Assembly: GCF_001591365.1 (NCBI RefSeq) | Contig: NZ_BCUT01000002.1 | Coordinates: forward strand, 310,001-374,000 | Source: Variovorax paradoxus NBRC 15149 | Lineage (GTDB): Bacteria > Pseudomonadota > Gammaproteobacteria > Burkholderiales > Burkholderiaceae_C | Direction of reading: 5' to 3' | DNA: 64,000 nt | Part shown: positions 17,388 through 27,012 of the stretch, piece by piece | Numbering within the stretch: position 1 is the stretch's first letter | Layout of the letters: each line of letters begins with the position of its first letter | The notes under the pieces: model-generated | What the model was told of the DNA's origin: nothing | Database searches by the model: none | What the model saw: only the letters and a program-made list of their open reading frames with translations | Translations under genes and position numbers: made by a program

Positions 17388-19568
17388 ATGGAACATCCCG
17401 AATCCGGCGCGGGCCCCACGCCTGCGCCCTCTCATGACGAACCGCCCGGCATGCGCCGGCGCGACCTGCTGGGATATGCGGCCTCCGCGCCGCTGATCTC
17501 GGCCGCCGCGGGGCTCGGCGGCCTCGCGGCCCCTTCGTCGGCCCGGGCCGCGATACTGCCGATGACCCCGCCCGACACGACCGACCTGGTCGACATCGGC
17601 GATGCGGTGACGGTGACGGCGCTGCCGACCATGCCGCTGGTCAAGGTGAGCAAGCTTGCGAACGGCCGCGTCCGGCTGGAGCTGCCGCGCTTCGAGTCGG
17701 GCCAGGGCATCGCCACCGCCGCCGCGATGATGCTGGCCGACAAGCTGGGCCTGCCGCTGAACGCGATCGAGGTGGGCTCCGCCGACGCCAGCCCGGAGCT
17801 GATGTACAACCAGCTCACCGGAGGCTCCTCGAGCGTGCGCTCGCTGCATGCGGGCATGCCGCTGATCGGCGGGCTGGCCGCGGGCTCCGCCAGCGCGGTG
17901 GTCGGCCAGCGCGTGACGCGGCTGGACGCGCTGGACATCGTGACCGGACGCAAGAAGTTCACGCTCGACCAGGCCGTGCCCGACGCGAAGCCGACCATGG
18001 TGTGCCGGCCGCCCACCATCAACGGCCAGTTCGTGCGCATCAACAACACGACCGCGGTGATGGGCATGCCCGGCGTGCTGGGCATCGCGCCGATTCCCGC
18101 CACCAACGGCATCGTGCCCACGCCGCCCGGCGTGGCGGTGATGGCCGAGACCTTCGGGCAGGCCTGGGCCGCGGTGAACGCGCTCGACGTCACCTGGACC
18201 GCGGGCCCGGTCGCCGGCGAGTCCAACGCCAGCATCCAGCAGAAGCTCAAATCCGCGCTGCTGCCCTTCCTGCTGCCGCCGCTGGGCGCGTTGACGGTCG
18301 AGGGCGAGTTCGAGTTCGCGGCGGTCTCGCACTGCCCGATGGAAACAGAATGCGCCATTGCCGACGTGCGCGCCGACCGCGCCGAGATCTGGTCCGGCCT
18401 GCAGAGCCCGATCGTCACGCAGCAGGCGGTGGCCGCCGACCTGGGCCTGCCGCTGGACAAGGTCAAGGTGCATGCGGTGCCCTCCGGCGGCTCCTTCGGG
18501 CGGCGGCTGTTCTGGGACGCGACGCTGCAAGCAGTACAGATCTCCAAGGCGCTGGGCCGGCCCTGCCGCCTGATGTACCACCGCACCGACGACATGCGCC
18601 ACGGCCGCGTGCGGCCGCCCATGTTCCATCGGGCGCGCGCCACGATGCTGCTGGGCCAGGTCATCTCCTTCGAGCAGCGCATCGCGGGCGTGCGGCTCGA
18701 TACGCGCCACGGTTTCGGCGAGATGCTGGGCGCCGCGGCCATCGCGCTGCCCAACGGATTTCCGCAGACGGTGGGCAACTTCGCCATCGAGCAGGTCATG
18801 TTCAAGACCATGGTCAGCTCGCCGTACAACTTCGGCGTCACCACCAAGCTGCTGACGCCGGTCGCGATGGACATCAACACCTGCTCCTACCGCTCGGTGC
18901 ACATCCAGCCCTCGCGCATGGTGGAGGAGATCCTGGTCGACGAGATGGCCAGGGCGCTGCACAAGGACCCCGTCGCCTTCCGCCTCGAATACCTGCGCCT
19001 GCCGCGCGCACGCGCGGTGCTCAAGGCCGTGGCCGAGGCGGCGCAATGGGGCAAGGCCATGCCGGCGGGCTTCGCACAGGGCGTGGGCGTGCACCAGGAG
19101 TCGAAGTCCTTCACCGCCTGCATCGTCGAGCTCGACGCGCGCGTGCCCACCGACCTCAAGGTGACCCGCGCCACCATCGCGATCGACGTCGGCACCCCCA
19201 TCAACCCCTCGGGCATCGAGGCGCAGATGCAGGGCGGCCTGTGCGAGTCGATCTCCATCGTGCTGACGGCCGGCCTGCACATCCAGAACGGCCTGCCGCT
19301 GGAAGGCAGCTACTCGCAGTACCACTTCGCGCGCATGAAGAACTACCCGAAGGACGTGAAGGTCATCATCATGCCCCCCACGAGCGGCGAGGCGATCGGC
19401 GGCCTGGGCGAGGTGGGCCTGTCGGCCAGCTCGGGCGCGATCGCCAACGCCTATGCGCGCGCCACCGGCAAGAAGCCGCGGAGTTTTCCGCTGAACTTCC
19501 CCGTCGATTTCACCCCCATCCCCCCGGGCAAGCTGCCCACGCCGGTCGTCGTGCCGGTACCCCACTGA
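17388..19568 (+). CDS. Molybdopterin-binding subunit of an IorB-like aldehyde/N-heterocycle oxidoreductase
   Basis: 726 residues from an ATG preceded by GGAGAC. Residues about 20-55 are a twin-arginine signal (MRRRDLLGYAA... ending SSARA), so the enzyme is exported folded with cofactor. It has the two aldehyde-dehydrogenase-like molybdenum domains of the IorB branch, including SGGSFGRRLFWDA and the C-terminal GGLGEVGLSA that carries the active-site Glu. Together with the [2Fe-2S] subunit 10 nt downstream it forms a two-subunit molybdenum hydroxylase, which lacks an FAD subunit. The large subunit precedes the small one, the reverse of the usual iorAB order. Confidence 0.86.
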   Translation: MEHPESGAGPTPAPSHDEPPGMRRRDLLGYAASAPLISAAAGLGGLAAPSSARAAILPMTPPDTTDLVDIGDAVTVTALPTMPLVKVSKLANGRVRLELPRFESGQGIATAAAMMLADKLGLPLNAIEVGSADASPELMYNQLTGGSSSVRSLHAGMPLIGGLAAGSASAVVGQRVTRLDALDIVTGRKKFTLDQAVPDAKPTMVCRPPTINGQFVRINNTTAVMGMPGVLGIAPIPATNGIVPTPPGVAVMAETFGQAWAAVNALDVTWTAGPVAGESNASIQQKLKSALLPFLLPPLGALTVEGEFEFAAVSHCPMETECAIADVRADRAEIWSGLQSPIVTQQAVAADLGLPLDKVKVHAVPSGGSFGRRLFWDATLQAVQISKALGRPCRLMYHRTDDMRHGRVRPPMFHRARATMLLGQVISFEQRIAGVRLDTRHGFGEMLGAAAIALPNGFPQTVGNFAIEQVMFKTMVSSPYNFGVTTKLLTPVAMDINTCSYRSVHIQPSRMVEEILVDEMARALHKDPVAFRLEYLRLPRARAVLKAVAEAAQWGKAMPAGFAQGVGVHQESKSFTACIVELDARVPTDLKVTRATIAIDVGTPINPSGIEAQMQGGLCESISIVLTAGLHIQNGLPLEGSYSQYHFARMKNYPKDVKVIIMPPTSGEAIGGLGEVGLSASSGAIANAYARATGKKPRSFPLNFPVDFTPIPPGKLPTPVVVPVPH

Positions 19569-19578
19569 GGAGCCCGCC

Positions 19579-20037
19579 ATGCCTGTGCAATCTTTCAAGG
19601 TGAACGGCGGCAACGTCGACGTCGAGGCGCCTGACGACATGGCCCTGCTCTGGGTGCTGCGCGACAAGCTCGGCATCACCGGCCCGAAGTACGGCTGCGG
19701 CATCAACGTGTGCAAGGCCTGCACCTGCCACGTGGACGGCAAGGCGGTCACCACCTGCTCCACGCGGGTCGCCGACGTGCGCGGCCGGCAGGTCACGACC
19801 ATCGAGGGCCTGGCCAACGGCAACACGCTGCATCCGGTGCAGCAGGCCTGGATGAACCTCGACGTGCCGCAATGCGGCTTCTGCCAGCCAGGCCAGATCA
19901 TGGCGGCGGTCGACCTGCTGCGGCGCACCCGCAACCCCACCGACGCGGACATCGACGCGATCGAGAACGTGTGCCGCTGCGGCACCTATGGGCGCGTGCG
20001 CGAAGCGATCAAGGCGGCTGCGGCGATGATGGGTTAG
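19579..20037 (+). CDS. [2Fe-2S] subunit of an IorA-like oxidoreductase
   Basis: 152 residues. The N-terminal plant-ferredoxin-like cluster ligands are in YGCGINVCKACTC and TTCS; the C-terminal cluster ligands are in CGFCQPGQ and CRCGTY. This is the standard two-cluster subunit of xanthine-oxidase family enzymes. It has no signal peptide and would be exported by riding with the Tat-signal-bearing large subunit encoded just upstream. The stop overlaps the end of a convergent toxin gene by 4 nt. Confidence 0.9.
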   Translation: MPVQSFKVNGGNVDVEAPDDMALLWVLRDKLGITGPKYGCGINVCKACTCHVDGKAVTTCSTRVADVRGRQVTTIEGLANGNTLHPVQQAWMNLDVPQCGFCQPGQIMAAVDLLRRTRNPTDADIDAIENVCRCGTYGRVREAIKAAAAMMG

Positions 20038-20450
20038 CGGGTTGGCCAATCGAAGCCGAGCTGCCTGTGGTGCTTGATCGCCAACAACTGAACAATGCCC
20101 GCATCACCTGGATCGCCATCGGACACAAGGTACAGGACCAGGTATTCATCCATCACGTATTCGCGCAGCTCGGCATTGGGGCCCAAAGCGGACAGCTGCA
20201 AGCCAATGCGCTCGAGAAGCCGCTTCGCCTCGACGGATTCGACGGCCCGTTTCAGAAAATGCCGACCCATGCGAGGGTGCCGCTGCAGGTTCGGAACAAC
20301 GACATCGGTCAGCGCATCGAGCAGGCGCTCATAGCCTTGTGCAAAGTCGTTGTCGAGCCAGAATGCTTCGATGCTTTCGAGGTTCGATGCAAAGTTGCGC
20401 GCGTACTGCACGCGCGCCAGTGCCGCCCCTTCTTCTTCGCGGCCAGCCAT
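20034..20450 (-). CDS. RelE/ParE-family toxin
   Basis: 138 residues. It shows the RelE/ParE fold pattern: an N-terminal beta strand (RVQYARNF), a helical hairpin, and C-terminal strands (EYVMDEYLVLYLVS and GIVQLLAIKHHRQLGFD). It is somewhat longer than the usual ~95-residue ParE. The start follows the antitoxin stop by a single base, the tight coupling typical of type II toxin-antitoxin pairs. RelE-like toxins cleave mRNA and ParE-like ones block gyrase; which applies here cannot be told. Confidence 0.8.
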   Translation of the reverse strand: MAGREEEGAALARVQYARNFASNLESIEAFWLDNDFAQGYERLLDALTDVVVPNLQRHPRMGRHFLKRAVESVEAKRLLERIGLQLSALGPNAELREYVMDEYLVLYLVSDGDPGDAGIVQLLAIKHHRQLGFDWPTR

Positions 20451-20451
20451 T

Positions 20452-20763
20452 TCAGCCGGCAGTGCCGCCGGAACGCGCCTTGCGCTTCAGTTTCAGCTCC
20501 GCCAGGCCTTCCAGCGCATCGACCGTGCGGCCGGCCTGCACATCCGCCAACCCCCGTTCGACCTCGTCGAGCAGCAGCAGGTGGATGCGTGCACGCTCCA
20601 GCCGGTGGTAGTGGTCAAGCCGTTTGGCATCGATCACGGCCACAGCCGGTTCGCCGTTCTTCGTGATGATTTTTTCCGCGCCGTTCTGCACTTCGAGTAC
20701 GAGGTCCGAAAGGTGGGTGCGCGCTGTTGAAAACGGAACAATGTCGCGAACGGAAATAGACAT
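20452..20763 (-). CDS. Phd/YefM-family antitoxin
   Basis: 103 residues from an ATG with GGAGAT upstream. The N-terminal two-thirds match Phd/YefM (DIVPFSTARTHLSDLVLEV, IITKNGEPAVAVI), the DNA-binding dimer domain; the C-terminal tail would wrap the toxin encoded next. The promoter region upstream contains the direct repeat TGAGCA...TGAGCA around an AT-rich centre (about 20790-20806), which may be the autoregulatory site. Confidence 0.86.
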   Translation of the reverse strand: MSISVRDIVPFSTARTHLSDLVLEVQNGAEKIITKNGEPAVAVIDAKRLDHYHRLERARIHLLLLDEVERGLADVQAGRTVDALEGLAELKLKRKARSGGTAG

Positions 20764-20936
20764 GCGAATCTCCGAGAGCCGAGAAGTGCTCAATATTTTG
20801 CTCATTCTAGAGCGTTCCCAGCCCTTGCAGCTCAAGCAAGATCGGTGTGTCGTCTTCTCAGGCGCACCGGGTAGCTCAATCTGTTGAATATCGGCCATAC
20901 CGCGCCGGTCGATGCAAGGTCGACGAGCGGCGCACG

Positions 20937-21530
20937 TCAATGAAGCCCGAGTTCTCGGCCGTAAAGCGCCCCGGCCCAGGCCGGCAGGTCCGCAGAGACC
21001 TCGATCACACGGCCTTCCCTGAAGGCAATGACGCGCTGCGCAGGCGCATTCAGCCCGGAGTTGTCGTAGACGAAGCCGTGATCGGCCTGCAGCACGGCGT
21101 CGCGGATCAGCGGCTGGTTGCGCTCGAAGCGCTCGCGGATCTTGTCTTCGGGCACGTCGTGCCCGCCTTCGTCCACCCGCTGCGCAACCCGGCTCACCGA
21201 AAGCTCCGGCCGGCGGACGTTGATGTGATAGACCACGACCCGGAATCCCGCGGCTTTGGCATCGCGGAGCAGATCGAGTTTCGACGCATGGGAAAACGTG
21301 GACTCGGAGATGAAGCCGATGCGCCGTTCGAGCGCCTGCCGGCGCCGGCTTTCCGCGATCTCGGCCGCCCGGTAGGCGGCGGCCATCGACGGATCGCCGA
21401 GTTCCTCGCGCTGGATCATGTCGGCATTGATGAACAGAGCCTTGATCCGCGGGCGCAGGACGAGTTCGTAGAAAGTGGACTTGCCGGCACCATTCGGTCC
21501 GGCAAGCATGATCATCGTCGGACGACTCAC
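20937..21530 (-). CDS. Zeta-toxin-like P-loop kinase
   Basis: 197 residues from a GTG. The Walker A motif AGPNGAGKST is at residues 10-19, followed by FINADMIQ and FISESTFSH, the substrate-binding pattern of zeta toxins. Zeta kinases phosphorylate UDP-N-acetylglucosamine and poison cell-wall synthesis. Its partner is not an epsilon antitoxin but a ParD-like protein encoded 7 nt upstream. Small stand-alone zeta-like proteins are widespread and the substrate here is untested. Confidence 0.82.
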   Translation of the reverse strand: MSRPTMIMLAGPNGAGKSTFYELVLRPRIKALFINADMIQREELGDPSMAAAYRAAEIAESRRRQALERRIGFISESTFSHASKLDLLRDAKAAGFRVVVYHINVRRPELSVSRVAQRVDEGGHDVPEDKIRERFERNQPLIRDAVLQADHGFVYDNSGLNAPAQRVIAFREGRVIEVSADLPAWAGALYGRELGLH

Positions 21531-21537
21531 ACGGCGT

Positions 21538-21894
21538 TCAACGCTTCACCGCGGCAGAGCCGAACACCAATCGATCCTTGTCGTCGAGGCCGACACCCAC
21601 GCCCCGGCGCCGGCGGTCGCGCCAGAAGTCCTCTTCCACGACGGTGGCGGGTGCATCGGCCAGGCCCTGGATGAAATCATCCTGCTCGGCTTCAGCGAGC
21701 GAGTCGAGCGACATCGGCTCGAGGCCGCGCAAGGCCATTTCAACGCGGGAATAACCGACCTGCGGGTCGCGTTCCATGGCACGGCCGATGCGAAGCCAGT
21801 GTTCGGCCTGTCCCGAAATCGACCGGCTGTTCAGTCGCGCCGCATCCCGCAGCGCTTTCATTTCAATTTCCGAGATCTTCACTGCCTGGCTCAT
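21538..21894 (-). CDS. ParD-like antitoxin partnered with a zeta-like toxin
   Basis: 118 residues from the ATG at 21894. The first ~45 residues (VKISEIEMKALRDAARL, SISGQAEHWLRIGRAME) match the ParD_like antitoxin family, predicted to be a ribbon-helix-helix DNA binder. The C-terminal half is acidic and then basic and is probably the toxin-binding arm. The protein at 41373-41720 shares this N-terminal pattern (SRSAAQQIEHWARIGSALE) but sits next to a different toxin-like protein. Confidence 0.8.
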   Translation of the reverse strand: MSQAVKISEIEMKALRDAARLNSRSISGQAEHWLRIGRAMERDPQVGYSRVEMALRGLEPMSLDSLAEAEQDDFIQGLADAPATVVEEDFWRDRRRRGVGVGLDDKDRLVFGSAAVKR

Positions 21895-22008
21895 GCGAGA
21901 CTCCTTGAGGTTCCATTTTGCAACCTTCAGGCGCATTCTGCAACTCACCAGGTGCCCCGGTGCCGATCAGGGGCATCGGAAAGCCCTCATGTCTCCAGCT
22001 GCCCCGCC

Positions 22009-24219
22009 TCACACCACCGGCGGCAACCGATCCAGCAGCTTGTCGAGCGTGATCGGATAGTTGCGCACCCGGACGCCCGTCGCGTTGTAGACCGCGTTGG
22101 CCACCGCGGCCGCGACGCCGCATATGCCCAGTTCCCCGACGCCCTTAGCCTTCATCGGCGAGGAGATCGGGTCGGTCTCGTCGAGGAAGATCACCTCCTG
22201 GTGGGGAATGTCGGCATGCACCGGCACCTCGTAGCCCGCGAGGTCGTGGTTGACGAAGAAACCATGCCGCTTGTCGAGCGCCAGCTCTTCCATCAGCGCC
22301 CCGCCGACGCCCATCGTCATGGCACCGATCACCTGGCTGCGCGCCGACTTGGGGTTCAGGATGCGCCCCGCCGCGCACACCGCGAGCATGCGCCGCACGC
22401 GGATCTCGCCGGTGGCCGCGTCGACGCCCACCTCCACGAAATGCGCGCCGAAGGTGGACTGCTGGTACTTCTTGTCGAGGTCGCCGTACTCGATGCCGTC
22501 CTCGGCCATCAAACCTTCGGCGCCCGCCGCTTCGGCCAGCGGCAACGCACGCTCGCCGGCGCGCACCATGCCGTCGGCAAATTCCACGTCAACCGCGCCG
22601 AAGCCCAGCTTGCTCGCGACGGCCTCGCGCAGCTTCATGCAGGCTGCATAGACGCCCGAAGTCGAGTTGTTGGCGCCCCACTGCCCGCCCGAGCCGGACG
22701 ACACGGGATAGGCCGAATCGCCCAGGCGCACGAGCACCCGGTCCAGCGGCACGCCCATGGTCTCGGCGGCGGTCTGCGCAATGATGGTGTACGTGCCGGT
22801 GCCGATGTCGGTCATGTCGGTTTCCACCGTGACCATGCCCCGGTTGTCCAGCCGCACGCGCGCGGCCGACTTCATCAGGAGGTTGTTGCGGAACGCCGCG
22901 GCCATCCCCATTCCCACGAGCCAGCGACCGTCGCGCTGCTGTCCCGGCGTGGCATTGCGCCGGCTCCAGCCGAAGCGCTCGGCGCCCGTGCGCAGGCATT
23001 CGATCAGCCTGCGCTGCGAAAACGGACGCTGCGGCTTCTCCGGATCGACCTGCGTGTCGTTGCGCACGCGGAATTCGACCGGGTCGATCGCGAGCTTCTC
23101 CGCCATCTCGTCCATCGCGATTTCCAGCGCCATCATGCCCGGCGCCTCGCCGGGCGCGCGCATGGCGTTGCCCTCGGGCAGGTCCAGCACGGCCAGCCGC
23201 GTGGTCGTCAGGCGGTTGGCACCGGCATACAGCAGCCGGCTCTGGTTGACCGCGGTTTCCGGCTGTCCGCCCGGCAGGTCGCCGGACCAGCCTTCGTGCG
23301 CGATGGCGGCGATCTTGCCGTCTCTCTCGGCGCCGATGCGGATGCGCTGGATGGTGGCGGGCCGGTGGGTGGTGTTGTTCATCATCAAGGGCCGCTGCAA
23401 GGCCACCTTCACGGGCCGCTTGGCCGCCCGGGCGCCCAGCGCGGCCAGCAGTGCATCGGCGCGCACGAACAGCTTGCCGCCAAAGCCGCCGCCGATGAAG
23501 GGCGAAACGAGGCGCACATTCGCCTTCGGGATGCCGAGCGTCTTGGCGACGTCGCCGACGCCCCAGGCAATCATCTGGTTCGAGGTCCAGATGGTGAGCT
23601 TGTCGCCCTGCCACTGTGCCATGGAGGCGTGCGGCTCCATCATCGCGTGCGACTCGTCGGGCGTGGTGTAGGTGGCATCGAGCTGCACGGGGGCCGCGGC
23701 GAACGCGCCCGCGAAGTCGCCCGCCTTTGTCAGCGGCTCGCCGGAAAACGGATCGGCCTTGGGCATCTGCGCCGCATCCTTTTCGGCGGCCAGGTCGAAG
23801 CGGCCCGGCGCACGCGTGTAGGCGATGCGCACCAGCTGCGCCGCGGCGCGCGCCTGCTCGAAGGTGTTGGCCACGACCAGTGCGACCGCCTGGTGGTAGT
23901 GGTCGATCTCGGGGCCGCCCAGGAGCTTGGCCGTGTTGAAGTCGCCCTTGCCGAGCTTGCCGGCATTGCGCGCCGTGACGATGGCCAGCACGCCCGGTGC
24001 GGCGCGCGCGGCGTCCAGGTCCATCGAGGCGATGCGGCCTTTCGCGATGCCGGCGCCCACCACCCAGCCGTAGGCGGCGTTGGGTACTTCGGTGTGGCGT
24101 TCGTAGGCGTAGCGCGCGGTGCCGGTGGTCTTCATCGGGCCGTCGATGCGGTCCGTCGGCTTGCCGATGATCTTGAGCTGGTCGATCGGATTGGTCGTGG
24201 CGGGCGTGTCGAATTTCAT
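22009..24219 (-). CDS. Molybdopterin-binding subunit of a PaoC-like aldehyde oxidoreductase
   Basis: 736 residues, full length for the family. The molybdenum cofactor domains include GGGFGGKLF, RAPGEAPGMMALE and, near the C-terminus, KGVGELGICG with the catalytic Glu. PaoABC-type enzymes oxidise aromatic aldehydes in the periplasm and pass electrons through FAD and two [2Fe-2S] clusters. The gene follows the FAD subunit by 5 nt in the order Fe-S, FAD, Mo, as in paoABC. It is only distantly similar to the IorB-like protein at 17388-19568. Confidence 0.88.
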   Translation of the reverse strand: MKFDTPATTNPIDQLKIIGKPTDRIDGPMKTTGTARYAYERHTEVPNAAYGWVVGAGIAKGRIASMDLDAARAAPGVLAIVTARNAGKLGKGDFNTAKLLGGPEIDHYHQAVALVVANTFEQARAAAQLVRIAYTRAPGRFDLAAEKDAAQMPKADPFSGEPLTKAGDFAGAFAAAPVQLDATYTTPDESHAMMEPHASMAQWQGDKLTIWTSNQMIAWGVGDVAKTLGIPKANVRLVSPFIGGGFGGKLFVRADALLAALGARAAKRPVKVALQRPLMMNNTTHRPATIQRIRIGAERDGKIAAIAHEGWSGDLPGGQPETAVNQSRLLYAGANRLTTTRLAVLDLPEGNAMRAPGEAPGMMALEIAMDEMAEKLAIDPVEFRVRNDTQVDPEKPQRPFSQRRLIECLRTGAERFGWSRRNATPGQQRDGRWLVGMGMAAAFRNNLLMKSAARVRLDNRGMVTVETDMTDIGTGTYTIIAQTAAETMGVPLDRVLVRLGDSAYPVSSGSGGQWGANNSTSGVYAACMKLREAVASKLGFGAVDVEFADGMVRAGERALPLAEAAGAEGLMAEDGIEYGDLDKKYQQSTFGAHFVEVGVDAATGEIRVRRMLAVCAAGRILNPKSARSQVIGAMTMGVGGALMEELALDKRHGFFVNHDLAGYEVPVHADIPHQEVIFLDETDPISSPMKAKGVGELGICGVAAAVANAVYNATGVRVRNYPITLDKLLDRLPPVV

Positions 24220-24224
24220 GCTGC

Positions 24225-25175
24225 TCAGCTCCTTGCTTGCGCCAGTGCCGCGGCCAGCGCGCGCTCGGCCAACGGCAACTTGAATGCGTTCTCGTGCGTA
24301 GTCTGCGCGCCGGCCAGCAGTCGCGCGGCCACCGCCTTGGCGCCCTGCGGCATCGCGGCCTCCGCGGCCTCCACGCGCCACGGCTTGTGCGCCACCCCGC
24401 CCAGCGCCACGCGCCCCGAGCCGTCGCGCTGCACGACCGCTGCCACCGACACCAGCGCGAAGGCGTAGGAGGCGCGGTCGCGCACCTTGCGGTAGATCTG
24501 CGTGCCGCCGATCGGCTTGGGGAGCGTCACGCCGGTGATCAGCTCGTCCCGCTCCAACGCCGTCTCGATGTGCGGCGTGTTGCCAGGCAGGCGGTGAAAG
24601 TCGGCGATCGGGATCACGCGCGTGCGGCCGTCGGGGCGCACCGTCTCCACCGCCGCGTCGAGCACGCGCATCGCCACGGCCATGTCGCTTGGATTCGTCG
24701 CGATGCAGGCCGTGCTCGTACCGACCACCGCATGCTGTCGCGTGATGCCGCCGATGGCACTGCAGCCGCTGCCCGGCTGGCGCTTGTTGCAGGGCTGGTC
24801 GGTGTCGTAGAAGTAGGGGCAGCGCGTGCGCTGCAGCAGGTTGCCCGCCGTCGTGGCCTTGTTGCGCAACTGGCCGGAGGCGCCGGCCAGCAGTGCGCGC
24901 GACAGCACGCCGTAGTCGCGGCGCACGCGCTCGTCGGCGGCCAGGTCGGTGTTGCGCACCAGCGCGCCGATGCGCAGGCCGCCCTCGGGTGTCGGCTCGA
25001 TCTTGTCCAGCGCCAGGCCGTTCACGTCGACCAGGTGCGTGGGCGCCTCGATCTGCAGCTTCATCAGGTCCAGCAGGTTGGTGCCGCCCGCAATGAACTT
25101 GGCGCCTGGGTGGCGCGCGACCGCCGCCGCGGCCTGCGCGGGCGACTGCGCTTTCTCGTAGGTGAATGGCTTCAT
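24225..25175 (-). CDS. FAD-binding subunit of a PaoB-like aldehyde oxidoreductase
   Basis: 316 residues. The FAD-binding domain of the CO-dehydrogenase type is at the N-terminus ([14 protein letters not shown]). The insert [21 protein letters not shown] supplies cysteines for the extra [4Fe-4S] cluster known in PaoB-type subunits. The CO-dehydrogenase C-terminal domain follows. The start overlaps the stop of the Fe-S subunit gene as ATGA (25172-25175), indicating coupled translation. Confidence 0.88.
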   Translation of the reverse strand: MKPFTYEKAQSPAQAAAAVARHPGAKFIAGGTNLLDLMKLQIEAPTHLVDVNGLALDKIEPTPEGGLRIGALVRNTDLAADERVRRDYGVLSRALLAGASGQLRNKATTAGNLLQRTRCPYFYDTDQPCNKRQPGSGCSAIGGITRQHAVVGTSTACIATNPSDMAVAMRVLDAAVETVRPDGRTRVIPIADFHRLPGNTPHIETALERDELITGVTLPKPIGGTQIYRKVRDRASYAFALVSVAAVVQRDGSGRVALGGVAHKPWRVEAAEAAMPQGAKAVAARLLAGAQTTHENAFKLPLAERALAAALAQARS

Positions 25176-25819
25176 GTGCGGCTCCCGGCCACCTCGGTGA
25201 TGGCATCGACGATGTTGGAGTAGGCGCCGCAGCGGCAGATGTTGCCGCTCATGCGCTCGCGCAATTCCTCGGCCGACAGCAGCGGACGCGCGGTGAGATC
25301 GGCGCTCACGTGGCTCGGCACGCCGCGCTTGATCTCGTCGAGCACGGCCACCGCCGAGCAGATCTGCCCGGGCGTGCAGTAGCCGCACTGGTAGCCGTCG
25401 TGCTTGACGAAGGCGGCCTGCAGCGGGTGCATGTTCTGCGGCGTGCCCAGGCCCTCGATGGTGGTGACCTGCGCGCCGTCATGCATGACCGCGAGCGTCA
25501 GGCAGGAATTGATGCGCCGGCCATCGAGGATGACCGTGCAGGCGCCGCACTGGCCATGGTCGCAGCCCTTCTTGGTGCCGGCCAGGTGCAGGTGCTCGCG
25601 CAGTGCATCGAGCAAGGTGGTGCGCGTGTCGAGATCGAGCGCGTGGACCTGCCCGTTGACGTTCAGCGAGAGCTTCGCGCGGGGTCCTGGCGTTGCGGCT
25701 GCTTTGGGGGCCGCGGCTTCGGCAGGTGCCGAAGAAGAAACCGCCGCGGCAGTGGCGGTGGCGGCGCCGGCAATGAGCGCGTCGCGCCGCGAGATCAAGG
25801 GAATCGTGGGACTGTCCAT
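25172..25819 (-). CDS. [2Fe-2S] subunit of a PaoA-like aldehyde oxidoreductase, Tat-exported
   Basis: 215 residues. The N-terminus has a twin-arginine signal ([10 protein letters not shown], residues 9-18) with an Ala-rich stretch ending near residue 45. The cluster ligands lie in [10 protein letters not shown] with NSC, and in CGYCTPGQ with CRCGAY. It leads the trio and carries the export signal for the whole complex. The gene is 230 nt downstream of an AraC gene on the same strand, which may control it. Confidence 0.88.
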   Translation of the reverse strand: MDSPTIPLISRRDALIAGAATATAAAVSSSAPAEAAAPKAAATPGPRAKLSLNVNGQVHALDLDTRTTLLDALREHLHLAGTKKGCDHGQCGACTVILDGRRINSCLTLAVMHDGAQVTTIEGLGTPQNMHPLQAAFVKHDGYQCGYCTPGQICSAVAVLDEIKRGVPSHVSADLTARPLLSAEELRERMSGNICRCGAYSNIVDAITEVAGSRT

Positions 25820-26049
25820 GTCGGCTCCTGTTGTTCGAGGTTCGGGTGCATCGATCGGCCATCGTTTCCCTTTCTGATATCACGCGCCATCGGCGGTCGC
25901 AATAGGAGAACGGATGCCATGCACCTGCGAACAGTTTCATCGTGTCTTCGGCTCCTTATTTTTCTGGCGCCGCGCGGGGATTGGTAGGGCATTCCGCTTG
26001 TTTTCTTGCCCGATCCGCTGAGCTCGAAAGCTCCTGAGAACGGAAGTTC

Positions 26050-27012
26050 CTATGCCGGGTTCGCCAGCGCGTGCCTGGGCATATCGGTGCCCCTGGCCGC
26101 CCCGCGCAGCACCTCGATGTCCCGCTTGGGCGGCGCACCGAACAGCCGGCTGTACTCGCGGCTGAACTGCGAGGGACTTTCATAGCCGACCCTGAACGCC
26201 GCGCCCGCTGCATCGAAGTGTTCGCTCAGCATCAAGCGTTTCGCTTCGTTCAGCCGCAGCCATTTCTGGTACTGCAGCGGGCTCATCGCGGTGAGCTGGC
26301 GAAAGTGGTGGTGGAAGGTGGGCGCACTCATCTGCACGCGCGCCGCGAGTTCGTCGATGCGAAGCGGCAAGGCGTAGTTCAGCTTCAGCCAGTCGATGGC
26401 CCGCGCGATCCGGTAGCCCTGTCCGTCCACCGAGGCGATCTGCCGCAGCCGGGCGGCCTGGTCGCTCATCAGCAGCCGGTAGTGGATCTCGCGCTGGATC
26501 AGCGGGGCAAGAACGGGAATGGCATGCGGCTCGTCCAGCAGTTCGAGCAGGCGCGCGAACGGCCCCAGGATCGCAGGCGTGGCCGCGCCGATGCCCACCC
26601 CCACGCCGACCGGGCGATCGCGCGGCGGCGGCAGGCCGCCCTGCGCAATCAGCTCGGCCAGTATGCGCACGTCGAGCTTCAGGACCAGGCCCAGGCAGGG
26701 CTGCCCGGGGCTTGCCACTATCACCTCCGAATTGGCGGGCACGTTCAGCGAGGTGACGAGGAACCGCGAGGTGTCGTAGGCATAAGCCTCGCCGCCCACC
26801 CACATCTGCTTGGCGCCCTGGGCAACGAGCACGATGCTCGGCTCGATCATGCAGACGGCGGGCGGCGCGGGGCATTCGCGCCTGAAGAAGGCCAGGCCCG
26901 CGATCGGTGTTTCGAAGTCGCCCGCGCCCGGCGTGCGCGCGCCGATGACCTGCGCCATCGCGTGCTGTGGCGGCCTGCCCTCGGCGGCCGTGTCGTGGTG
27001 TCTGGGGGCCAT
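26050..27012 (-). CDS. AraC family regulator with AraC_N domain
   Basis: 320 residues from the ATG at 27012. The N-terminal domain (about 25-190) matches the AraC_N type found in many regulators of oxidoreductase genes, with MIEPSIVLVAQGAKQMWVGG. The C-terminal HTH pair is at about 210-305 (LRIDELAARVQMSAPTFHHH and AAFRVGYESPSQFSREYSRL). It lies upstream of the PaoABC-like operon in the same orientation and is the likely activator. Regulators of this type often respond to aldehydes or alcohols. Confidence 0.85.
   Translation of the reverse strand: MAPRHHDTAAEGRPPQHAMAQVIGARTPGAGDFETPIAGLAFFRRECPAPPAVCMIEPSIVLVAQGAKQMWVGGEAYAYDTSRFLVTSLNVPANSEVIVASPGQPCLGLVLKLDVRILAELIAQGGLPPPRDRPVGVGVGIGAATPAILGPFARLLELLDEPHAIPVLAPLIQREIHYRLLMSDQAARLRQIASVDGQGYRIARAIDWLKLNYALPLRIDELAARVQMSAPTFHHHFRQLTAMSPLQYQKWLRLNEAKRLMLSEHFDAAGAAFRVGYESPSQFSREYSRLFGAPPKRDIEVLRGAARGTDMPRHALANPA

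Noticed and set aside
17088..19985. A 965-codon open frame on the minus strand
   Set aside because: It is antisense to the IorBA-like genes and runs into the Crp gene in another frame.
21475..24468. A 997-codon open frame on the plus strand
   Set aside because: It is antisense to the PaoC-like gene and crosses the ParD-like gene; the real genes are supported by cofactor motifs and ATGA overlaps.
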